In this document: positions 1-6,098 of the stretch, piece after piece
Position numbering within the stretch: position 1 is the stretch's first letter
Layout of the letters: every line of letters starts with the position of its first letter
NCBI GenBank assembly: GCA_934101445.1
Contig: CAKORQ010000059.1
Span: 1-6,396, forward strand
Direction of reading: 5' to 3'
Origin: an uncultured Bacilli bacterium
Lineage (GTDB): Bacteria > Bacillota_I > Bacilli_A > RF39 > UBA660
DNA: 6,396 nucleotides
Notes under the pieces: generated by a model
Database searches by the model: none
The model's input: only the letters and a program-made list of their open reading frames with translations
Told to the model about the DNA's origin: nothing
Translations under genes and position numbers: made by a program

Positions 1-1
1 C

Positions 2-1975
2 ACTAATACAGTAGCCAAAAAAGAAAAAAGTATTAGCGATAAAAAACAAAAAATTTCTAATATCAGTACCGAAATTAATGATTTGAATGCCGAAAAAGAT
101 ATTCTTATGGAAGTGTTTGAAGGTTTAAAAGATAAAGATTTAAAACTAATTACTAATGTTTTAAAATTAGATTTAAATGTTTCTAAAGACTTTAATAAGT
201 TAATAAATCAATTACCATTACAAATCGAAATTAGAAATAATGATATTAGTGATTTAGAAGCCTCTATTAAGGCTGATGAAGAAAAATTAGAAGTAGCCAG
301 TGATAATGTTACAACCTTAGAAGAAGCTTTAAAAAGTGCTTTAGAAAATCAAAAAGAGTTAAGTGATTTAATTAAAGAGGCTAGTAGTGGTAGTTGTCTT
401 CGAACTCGTAATGAAGTAACTGAATTACTTAATAGGTTAGAATTTGGTAAAGATGATGCTTATGCCGCTGCGAAGTTAATTATGTTCCCTGAGGATGAAT
501 TGATGCCCTATTTTAAGGGATTTAAGTTTGATAATGCTTTGGATGCTAATGAAACTTATGTTGATTTAGATAATATTGTGGAGGCTTTAAAAGAGGTTGA
601 TGTAAGTGATACCGATTCTAAAGAAGAAGCAAAAGATGATGATGACTTTTTAAAGGGGCTGGATAGTAGTATCTTTGCTTTTGATAAAGAAGAAGACGAT
701 GATAAAAAAGAATCTACTAAGTCAGAAGAAGAATCTAAAGCGTTAGAAGAAGTTTCTGATAAAGAGTCTACCCAAGATAGTAATTTAGAATATCAAAAAA
801 AGTTAGAAGATGAAACACCAATATCTTTTGAAGAGTTAAAAAACTTATTTACCGAAGATAGTGAGGATAAAAGTATCCAGGATACTGCTTCTAAAGATAT
901 AGAAAGTTCTGAGGATATTATTTCATTTGATGAATTACAAAATAAAATGAGTGATATTTTTGGTTCTTTGGATACTGAAAATAAAGAAGAAAAAGAAGAG
1001 AAATCTTCCGAAACCGAGGTAGTTAACTTTGATAGTAAAGTTTTAGAAAAATTAGGAAAGAGTGCTAAGGATATTAGTTTAATTAAGGCTTTTGATACTA
1101 AGGATATTAATGAAGAAGAAGTTAAAAAAGCGGCTCAAGATAAAGATATTGAACTTAGTAGTATTCCTTTAATGGCTTATAAAAATGGGGTTCTAAATTA
1201 TTTAGATAATGTGGTAAGTCTTTATAAGTTTGGTTATAAACCTAGTGCAATTGAACTTCAAAAAAATAGTGCCGTTTTAAGTTTAGTAAGTAATGATACT
1301 TTAGAAAAAAACTTAAAGACTTTAGAAGATTATAAAATAGATAATAAGATGCCTACTGGTCATATTGCTTTTAATCTTTTAACTTTAGAAGCGCCAGAAT
1401 TAGTAAGAAGAATAGATTTAGTTTTAGAAAATAATCAAAGTGATTTATTAACTTACGATATTAAGGCTTTGAGTTTAGATATTGATAGTATTTTAAAACG
1501 AATTGCATTTTGTAAGGAATATAATATACCTTATACAGAAGAAAAGAATAATATTTTAACTTATAATAGTTATGTATTTAGACAAGATGTTTTAGAAGAA
1601 TTAGTGGAAAAAGAAGTACCTATTAATAAAGAGGTAAAAAAGTTAACTAATGAGTTAAAGAGTGTCGTAAATAGTGATCTTATTGATATTTTAGATACTA
1701 ATTTAAATGATATTTTTAATATTAAGTTAAGTGATGCTAGTAAGTTTGATGAATATACGAGATTAGAACAAAAGTTAGAGGGTATTTGTGTATGTAAGGG
1801 GAATACTTATATAATTGATGGGTTATCATTTTCTCATCAAAATACGAAGAGAAACTTAATAACTTTGATAAATAATACAACTAATGAGACTGATAAAGAT
1901 ATTTTAATTGCTAGTTTATTTTATAATTCAACTAAGAGTATAGAAGATGCTAAAAATGTCTTAGAAAGCTTGTAG
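2..1975 (+). CDS. Large acidic coiled-coil/helical-repeat protein of unknown function (5' end outside window)
   Basis: I do not recognise a named family. The frame is open from base 2, giving at least 657 residues. A TTG at 83 could serve as a start but has no Shine-Dalgarno in front, and the codons before it continue the same Lys/Glu/Asn-rich helix, so the gene almost certainly begins upstream. Numbered from base 2: about 1-125 is a heptad-like coiled coil; about 135-176 is a compact helical segment (TRNEVTELL to YFKGF); about 200-340 is a highly acidic, low-complexity, probably disordered linker; about 350-657 is a helical domain with degenerate repeats of about 27-35 residues. No signal peptide or membrane segment is visible, so it is probably cytoplasmic. 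It has no tryptophan. It is followed after 8 bases by a small gene of similar repeat character. An adaptor or scaffold role is only an inference from the architecture. Confidence 0.85.
   Translation, partial: TNTVAKKEKSISDKKQKISNISTEINDLNAEKDILMEVFEGLKDKDLKLITNVLKLDLNVSKDFNKLINQLPLQIEIRNNDISDLEASIKADEEKLEVASDNVTTLEEALKSALENQKELSDLIKEASSGSCLRTRNEVTELLNRLEFGKDDAYAAAKLIMFPEDELMPYFKGFKFDNALDANETYVDLDNIVEALKEVDVSDTDSKEEAKDDDDFLKGLDSSIFAFDKEEDDDKKESTKSEEESKALEEVSDKESTQDSNLEYQKKLEDETPISFEELKNLFTEDSEDKSIQDTASKDIESSEDIISFDELQNKMSDIFGSLDTENKEEKEEKSSETEVVNFDSKVLEKLGKSAKDISLIKAFDTKDINEEEVKKAAQDKDIELSSIPLMAYKNGVLNYLDNVVSLYKFGYKPSAIELQKNSAVLSLVSNDTLEKNLKTLEDYKIDNKMPTGHIAFNLLTLEAPELVRRIDLVLENNQSDLLTYDIKALSLDIDSILKRIAFCKEYNIPYTEEKNNILTYNSYVFRQDVLEELVEKEVPINKEVKKLTNELKSVVNSDLIDILDTNLNDIFNIKLSDASKFDEYTRLEQKLEGICVCKGNTYIIDGLSFSHQNTKRNLITLINNTTNETDKDILIASLFYNSTKSIEDAKNVLESL
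1199..1630 (+). other. Degenerate alpha-helical repeat array inside the large acidic protein
   Basis: The translated segment shows units beginning at YLDNVVSLYKFGY, TLEKNLKTLEDYKI, LVRRIDLVLENN, IDSILKRIAFCKEYNI and DVLEELVEKEVPI. These are window-frame residues of about 400, 433, 467, 494 and 529, so the units are 27 to 35 residues apart. Each has the pattern L-x-x-x-hydrophobic-x-x-hydrophobic, followed by a turn with Y, G or N and a second short helix. The layout recalls two-helix repeats of the mTERF, HEAT or PPR sort. Membership of any one of these families is a guess, because the units are too divergent to assign by eye. Confidence 0.45.
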
Positions 1976-1983
1976 GAGGATTT

Positions 1984-2271
1984 ATGCAATATTTAAAAAA
2001 TTATGGATTTAGTGATATAGAAATAGATTGGTTAAATGATAATGTAACACCTGCTATTAAAAAAGAATTAGATTTAGAAGAAAAGTTAGTAGGAACTAAT
2101 CTAGATTATTTAAAAGATTTAGGAGTAGAAAACTATAAAGAAATATTTAATGAATATTACGGAATGTTTCTTATGGATAATAGTGCGTTTACAGAAACAT
2201 TTAATAAATATGATCAAAGTGATTTAATAGATAAATTAAGAAAGAATATAACGATTGTAGAATATCTATAG
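1984..2271 (+). CDS. Small helical-repeat protein, 95 aa, unknown function
   Basis: The ATG follows a strong Shine-Dalgarno (AGGAGGA, 1974-1980) that overlaps the TAG of the upstream gene, so the two are translationally close and share an operon. The protein is almost entirely helical, soluble and acidic, with one Trp (W16) and no signal peptide or membrane segment. Three similar units can be drawn: YLKNYGFSDIEIDWL (3-17), LVGTNLDYLKDLGVENYKEIF (35-55) ending FLMD (62-65), and FNKYDQSDLIDKL (73-85). The middle unit resembles mTERF-type repeats (NL-x-x-L-x-x-LG followed by a hydrophobic helix) and the TLEKNLKTLEDYKI unit of the upstream protein. A repeat-only partner or stand-alone fragment of that protein is the best guess; the function is unknown. 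The last codons form part of a terminator stem. Confidence 0.85.
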   Translation: MQYLKNYGFSDIEIDWLNDNVTPAIKKELDLEEKLVGTNLDYLKDLGVENYKEIFNEYYGMFLMDNSAFTETFNKYDQSDLIDKLRKNITIVEYL

Positions 2272-2281
2272 TCGTTTTTTT
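2251..2281 (+). terminator. Rho-independent terminator overlapping the end of the 95-aa gene
   Basis: The arms ACGATTGTAG (2251-2260) and CTATAGTCGT (2266-2275) pair over 10 bp with two G-U wobbles around the 5-base loop AATAT. A run of seven T follows (2275-2281). The right arm contains the TAG stop of the small gene, so coding sequence and terminator share bases. It separates the left operon from the pcrA promoter immediately downstream. Confidence 0.8.
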
Positions 2282-2282
2282 C

Positions 2283-2311
2283 TTGGCTTTAAAGGGAGGG
2301 TTTGATATAAT
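2283..2311 (+). promoter_or_regulatory. Sigma-A-type promoter for pcrA with extended -10
   Basis: TTGGCT (2283-2288) and TATAAT (2306-2311) are separated by 17 bp, and TG at 2303-2304 gives the extended -10 form TGATATAAT. Transcription should begin near 2318. That leaves a leader of only about ten bases before the pcrA start. The -35 begins two bases after the T-run of the upstream terminator. Confidence 0.8.
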
Positions 2312-2318
2312 AAGAAAC

Positions 2319-2325
2319 AGAGGCG
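2319..2325 (+). promoter_or_regulatory. Ribosome binding site of pcrA
   Basis: AGAGGCG holds a GAGG core (2320-2323) with 5 bases to the ATG at 2329 and 11 to the alternative ATG at 2335. The closer spacing favours 2329, but the two starts differ by only two residues. The predicted transcription start falls right at the edge of this site, so it would occupy nearly the whole leader. Confidence 0.6.
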
Positions 2326-2328
2326 AAG

Positions 2329-4461
2329 ATGAATATGGATTATTTAAATACATTAAATGATGAACAAAAAAAAGCCGTTATGCACATGGCGGGACCATGT
2401 TTGGTTTTAGCCGGAGCAGGTTCAGGAAAAACAAGAGTTTTAACAACTAGAATAGCCTATTTAATTGCTAGTGGTATTCCTTCTTATAATATTTTGGCTA
2501 TTACTTTTACCAATAAAGCCGCTAAGGAAATGAAAGAAAGAGTAGAGGCACTAGTCCCAGGCAATTATGCTTTTTTGGGAACTTTTCACTCCTTGGGCGT
2601 AAGAATTTTAAGAGAAAATAGTAAAGAATGTGGATTGGAATCTAATTTTACGATATTAGATAGTGATGATGTCTTAAGCTTAATTAAAAGAATTATGAAA
2701 AATAAGGAAATAGATCCCAAAGAGATTTCTCCTTCTTATGTTCGCAATCGCATTAGTTTTATTAAAAATGAAAATTTAAGTACTAGAGAAATAGATAATT
2801 TATTTAATACGGTACCAGAAAAGAAAGTTTTAGAAATATATCAAACTTATCAAGAATTAATTCATAAAAATAATTCGGTTGATTTTGATGATTTGTTAGT
2901 CTTACCAGTAGAATTATTTAAAAAGTATCCCGAAATATTAGATAAATATCAAGAAAAGTTTAAATATATTTTAGTTGATGAATATCAGGATATTAACTTA
3001 GTACAATTTGAGATTATTAAATTGCTGGTTAATGAACATCAACATTTATTTGTAGTAGGAGATGCGAATCAGTCTATTTATGGTTTTAGAAATGCTAATT
3101 TTAGAAATATATTAAATTTTGAAAAAGATTATCAAGATGCATATGTGGTTACTTTAGAAAATAATTATCGGAGTACGAATAACATTTTAGAATGTGCTAA
3201 CTGTGTTATTAGAAATAATAAAGAAAGAAAGGAATTAAATTTAAAAGGAACCATTGGAGATGGGGTTAAGACTCAGTATATAACTTGTGAAAATGGTAAG
3301 ATGGAGGCTATTACTATTATTGAGGAGATAAAGAAGTTATATAATAAGGGTTATGATTATAAAGATATTGGGATATTATATCGTACTAATGGCCAATCGC
3401 GTTTATTAGAAGAAGTATTTTTAAAAGAGAATATTCCTTATAACGTAGTAGGGTCTTATTATTTCTATCAAAGAAAAGAGATTAAGGATTTATTAAGTTA
3501 TTTAAAACTTATTAATAATCAAAATGATGATATAGCCTTAAGAAGAATAATTAATGAACCAAAAAGAGGGATTGGGGCTAAGGCTATTGAAAACTTAAGT
3601 GGTGAGGCCCAAGACTTAGGGGTAAGTATGTTTGCCGCTATTAGTAAGGATAAAGAACTTGCCTTTAAAGAATTAATCTTAGATATGATTAAGGCTCAAA
3701 AGGATTTATCTTTAACAGAATTTATTGATTATGTTTTGGATAAGAGTGGTATTAAGGCTAGTCTTACTAGTGAGAAATCTTTAGAAAATGATTTAAGATT
3801 AGATAACTTAGAGGAATTTAAGTCGGTTACAGCCTCATTTGAGGAAAGAACGGGTTCGGTTAATTTAAGTGATTTTCTAGAAGAGATATCTTTAATTGCC
3901 GATATTAGTGAACATAAAGAAGAAAAAGATGCTGTTACTTTAATGACTGTTCATAGTGCAAAAGGTCTAGAATTTGATTGTGTTTTTCTATGTGGAATGG
4001 AAGAAGGAATTTTTCCGCATCAAAATTCTTTTGGCAGTGAATCTGAGATTGAAGAAGAACGCCGCTTATGCTATGTGGGAATTACCAGAGCTCGGAAGGT
4101 TTTATATTTAACTAATGCTCATAGTCGTATTCTTTATGGGCGTGAACAAGTAAATCCGCCTTCCCGTTTTATTAAAGAAATAGATAAAAACTTACTAGAT
4201 GTTAAAGTTAAAGGCATGGGACTTGAACATTTAAGAAGTAAAAATGTGGGTAAGATTCCAACTTTCTCTAGTAAGAGTAGTTTTTATAACGATGAAGGTA
4301 ATTCTTTAGAGTTTAAAGTAGGCGATCATTTAATGCACTCTTTATACGGTAGGGGAACGATTGTGGCTATGGATAATACTTTTTATACCGTGGCCTTTAG
4401 TAGTCGTTTTGGCATAAAAAAAATTATGAAGAATTTTAAGGGGATAAGAAAGGTATGTTAA
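2329..4461 (+). CDS. pcrA: ATP-dependent 3'-5' DNA helicase PcrA (UvrD/Rep family, superfamily 1)
   Basis: This is a cytoplasmic DNA translocase and helicase. In Bacillota the family acts in nucleotide excision repair, plasmid rolling-circle replication and clearing of RecA and transcription conflicts. At 710 residues it has the usual length, and all SF1A motifs are present: Q motif LNDEQ (9-13), Walker A AGAGSGKT (28-35), Ia ITFTNKAAKEM (58-68), Ib GTFHS (84-88), II VDEYQD (216-221), III GDANQSIYGFR (244-254), IV NNYRST (278-283), V TVHSAKGLEF (540-549), VI YVGITRAR (582-589). The 2B-type segment FYQRKEIKDLL and PKRGIG are also typical. The C-terminal segment from about 660 (FKVGDHL to GIKKIMKNFKGIRKV) matches the Tudor-like RNA-polymerase-binding domain of PcrA. 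The protein contains no Trp: motif III has Phe where Bacillus-type PcrA has the DNA-stacking Trp. It has its own promoter and is followed after 1 base by a nucleotidyltransferase gene. The product call is secure; UvrD would be an equivalent name. Confidence 0.97.
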   Translation: MNMDYLNTLNDEQKKAVMHMAGPCLVLAGAGSGKTRVLTTRIAYLIASGIPSYNILAITFTNKAAKEMKERVEALVPGNYAFLGTFHSLGVRILRENSKECGLESNFTILDSDDVLSLIKRIMKNKEIDPKEISPSYVRNRISFIKNENLSTREIDNLFNTVPEKKVLEIYQTYQELIHKNNSVDFDDLLVLPVELFKKYPEILDKYQEKFKYILVDEYQDINLVQFEIIKLLVNEHQHLFVVGDANQSIYGFRNANFRNILNFEKDYQDAYVVTLENNYRSTNNILECANCVIRNNKERKELNLKGTIGDGVKTQYITCENGKMEAITIIEEIKKLYNKGYDYKDIGILYRTNGQSRLLEEVFLKENIPYNVVGSYYFYQRKEIKDLLSYLKLINNQNDDIALRRIINEPKRGIGAKAIENLSGEAQDLGVSMFAAISKDKELAFKELILDMIKAQKDLSLTEFIDYVLDKSGIKASLTSEKSLENDLRLDNLEEFKSVTASFEERTGSVNLSDFLEEISLIADISEHKEEKDAVTLMTVHSAKGLEFDCVFLCGMEEGIFPHQNSFGSESEIEEERRLCYVGITRARKVLYLTNAHSRILYGREQVNPPSRFIKEIDKNLLDVKVKGMGLEHLRSKNVGKIPTFSSKSSFYNDEGNSLEFKVGDHLMHSLYGRGTIVAMDNTFYTVAFSSRFGIKKIMKNFKGIRKVC

Positions 4462-4462
4462 G

Positions 4463-5356
4463 ATGGAATTAGTAATTATGGCTGCTGGAATGGGTTCAAG
4501 ATTCGGTGGCTTAAAACAGATTGAACCAATGGGCCCTAACGGCGAATTTATTATCGATTATTCGATTTATGATGCGATTAAAGCGGGCTTTGATAAAGTA
4601 GTATTTATCATTAAAAGAGAAAATGCCGATATTTTTAAAGAAACAATTGGGAAAAGAGTAGAAGGTAAAATTGAGGTAAGTTATGTTTACCAAGATATGG
4701 ATAATATTCCTGAGGGTTATTTAGATAATGAGAGAGTTAAACCTTGGGGAACCGCTCAAGCAATTTATTGTTGTCAAGATGTTGTTAAGGGTAATTTTGC
4801 GATTATTAATGCTGATGATTTTTATGGGAGAGATGCTTATATGAAAGCTGCATCCTTCTTAAAAAGCACTATTACGGGACCAAACTTTGGAATGGTAGGC
4901 TATAAGGCCGCTAATACCTTAACAGCTAACGGGGCTGTTAAACGAGGAGTATGTGCTGCTAATAATGGTTATTTAACTAGTTTAGTTGAATCTAAAGTTG
5001 AAAAAGTAGATAATATTATTACGGCTAGTCCCCTAAATGGAGAGGCTTCATTTAAAGTAAGTGATGATACTTTAGTGTCTATGAATATGTTCTTATTTAC
5101 TAAAGATATTTTTACTATTTTAAATAATGATATTAAAGAATATTTTTATAAACATCAAGATAATTTAAATGAAGGAGAATTTTTAATACCAGATGTTGTT
5201 TGTGATCATATTGCGAAAAAAGATATAACTGTTAAAGTATTAGATACTACTAGTATTTGGTATGGCGTAACTTATAGAGAAGATGCTGATATTGTTAAGA
5301 AATCTTTAAAAGAATTAACTGATAATGGCGAATATCCAAGTACATTATGGAATTAA
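4463..5356 (+). CDS. Sugar-phosphate-type nucleotidyltransferase (NTP_transferase family)
   Basis: Enzymes of this fold join an NTP with a sugar phosphate or similar phosphate, giving an NDP-activated product and pyrophosphate, in the cytoplasm. The N-terminus carries the nucleotide-binding signature as MAAGMGSRFGGLKQ (6-19), with Lys18 at the place of the usual Pro-Lys lysine. GTAQA (96-100) is a base-binding loop, and NADDFYG (116-122) supplies the likely metal-binding Asp. Further typical pieces are SMNMFLF (206-212) and GEFLIP (238-243). The 297-residue length fits a single-domain enzyme without a left-handed beta-helix. The form GGLKQIEPMGPNGE is typical of a subgroup whose substrate I cannot name, so no symbol is given. 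The ATG lies 1 base after the pcrA stop, with AAGAAAGG (4446-4453) nine bases upstream as ribosome site inside pcrA. Co-transcription with pcrA is likely and a shared function is not evident. Confidence 0.92.
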   Translation: MELVIMAAGMGSRFGGLKQIEPMGPNGEFIIDYSIYDAIKAGFDKVVFIIKRENADIFKETIGKRVEGKIEVSYVYQDMDNIPEGYLDNERVKPWGTAQAIYCCQDVVKGNFAIINADDFYGRDAYMKAASFLKSTITGPNFGMVGYKAANTLTANGAVKRGVCAANNGYLTSLVESKVEKVDNIITASPLNGEASFKVSDDTLVSMNMFLFTKDIFTILNNDIKEYFYKHQDNLNEGEFLIPDVVCDHIAKKDITVKVLDTTSIWYGVTYREDADIVKKSLKELTDNGEYPSTLWN

Positions 5357-5358
5357 GA

Positions 5359-5390
5359 GATATTACGAGAGAAGTAATATTCTTTTTTTT
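5359..5390 (+). terminator. Weak AT-rich intrinsic terminator after the nucleotidyltransferase gene
   Basis: ATATTAC (5360-5366) pairs perfectly with GTAATAT (5374-5380) around a 7-base loop, with one further G-U pair outside (5359/5381). It is followed by C and a run of eight T (5383-5390). It starts three bases after the stop codon. The stem is AT-rich, so termination may be incomplete, but its position and T-run are convincing. Confidence 0.7.
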
Positions 5391-5478
5391 AAGCCTAAAA
5401 AGGTCTAAAGATAGAGTTTAGAAGATATAAATAGGATTTTTAGATAGAAAAATATGGCAAAAAAGATAAATTAGGGAT

Positions 5479-5506
5479 TTGCTAAAATCTAAAAATGTAT
5501 TAAAAT
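5479..5506 (+). promoter_or_regulatory. Predicted promoter of the 163-aa gene
   Basis: TTGCTA (5479-5484) and TAAAAT (5501-5506) are 16 bp apart, each a fair match to sigma-A boxes. The start of transcription would fall at about 5512-5514, at the GTG/ATG start codons. A small inverted repeat, GATTT-GCTA-AAATC (5476-5489), covers the -35 box and could be an operator or chance. The rest of the 156-base gap from 5357, beyond the terminator, shows only A-rich sequence. Confidence 0.5.
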
Positions 5507-5512
5507 GATACT

Positions 5513-6004
5513 GTGATGTTTATGCAACAAATTATAATTAATAATACCAGTGGTTATTTATGTAAAGATATTAAAATAAGCAAGGATGACTTTACTTACT
5601 TATATAATAAAAAAATGATAGTAGAGTTAAATTGTTTACAAGAAAAGAAGTATAAATGTAAATACTTTATAAGTGAAATGGGTTATTTATTTTTAAAACT
5701 AGGAAATTATGAAGAAAGATATAATATTATAAATAAATATATTAATTTAAGAAATAATATGAGTTTTATGAATAGGGAATACTTAGATGATTTAGATAGT
5801 ATTTATCCTAGTGGGGATAAAAAATTTAAAGATAAGATATGCTTTTATAATGGGCAAATATATAGTTTAGATAGTATTTTTAAGAAGTTTAAAGATAAGA
5901 ATTACTATATAATAATGAAGGATAAGGATTATCTTATTAAAGATGGAGATAGGATAGTTGCAAGAGTTGTTTATAAAAGTAGTGGAGTATATGGATTAAA
6001 GTAA
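5513..6004 (+). CDS. Hypothetical protein, 163 aa, Tyr/Lys/Asp-rich
   Basis: I do not recognise this protein. The frame is long and uninterrupted, its codon use matches the neighbours, and a promoter precedes it, so it is probably real. Three starts are possible: GTG at 5513, ATG at 5516 and ATG at 5522. None has a proper Shine-Dalgarno; the GTGAT at 5513-5517 is at best a weak one for 5522. The N-terminal half (to about residue 80) looks helical with many Tyr and Asn. The C-terminal half (about 105-160, KICFYNGQIYSLDSIF to RIVARVVYK) alternates hydrophobic and charged residues like a small beta-rich domain. It has four Cys, no Trp, no signal peptide and no membrane segment, so it is likely cytoplasmic. 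The piece ICFYNGQIYSLD loosely resembles ICVCKGNTYIID near the end of the large acidic protein. No good intrinsic terminator follows it. Confidence 0.75.
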   Translation: MMFMQQIIINNTSGYLCKDIKISKDDFTYLYNKKMIVELNCLQEKKYKCKYFISEMGYLFLKLGNYEERYNIINKYINLRNNMSFMNREYLDDLDSIYPSGDKKFKDKICFYNGQIYSLDSIFKKFKDKNYYIIMKDKDYLIKDGDRIVARVVYKSSGVYGLK

Positions 6005-6043
6005 GAAAATAAAGAAGTTTTCTTCGATAATTTAACAATAGAA

Positions 6044-6056
6044 CTTATCAGATAAG
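6044..6056. repeat. 13-bp perfect palindrome, candidate operator
   Basis: CTTATC-A-GATAAG is a perfect 6+1+6 inverted repeat. It lies directly on the predicted -35 box (6045-6050) of the gene that starts at 6099, a usual place for a repressor site. A wider partial inverted repeat also exists: TTCTTCGATAA (6020-6030) against TTATC and GAAGAA (6045-6061). In AT-rich DNA short palindromes arise by chance, so the operator role is inferred. Confidence 0.4.
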
Positions 6057-6073
6057 AAGAAATATAGTATAAT
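6045..6073 (+). promoter_or_regulatory. Predicted promoter of the gene starting at 6099
   Basis: TTATCA (6045-6050) and a perfect TATAAT (6068-6073) are 17 bp apart. Transcription should start near 6080, giving a leader of about 19 bases. The -35 is imperfect (4 of 6) and lies within a palindrome. Confidence 0.65.
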
Positions 6074-6098
6074 AATTACTTGTTAGAAAGTGAGTTTT

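Noticed and set aside
83..85. TTG as the real start of the first gene
   Set aside because: No Shine-Dalgarno precedes it, and the frame continues without a stop to the left edge with the same composition, so it is read as an internal Leu codon.
4511..4693. 60-residue open frame on the minus strand
   Set aside because: It lies wholly inside the nucleotidyltransferase gene, opposite its conserved N-terminal motifs, with no promoter or ribosome site of its own. It is a shadow of that gene.
6014..6025. GAAG-TTTT-CTTC hairpin as terminator of the 163-aa gene
   Set aside because: The stem is only 4 bp and no T-run follows; the sequence continues into the next promoter.
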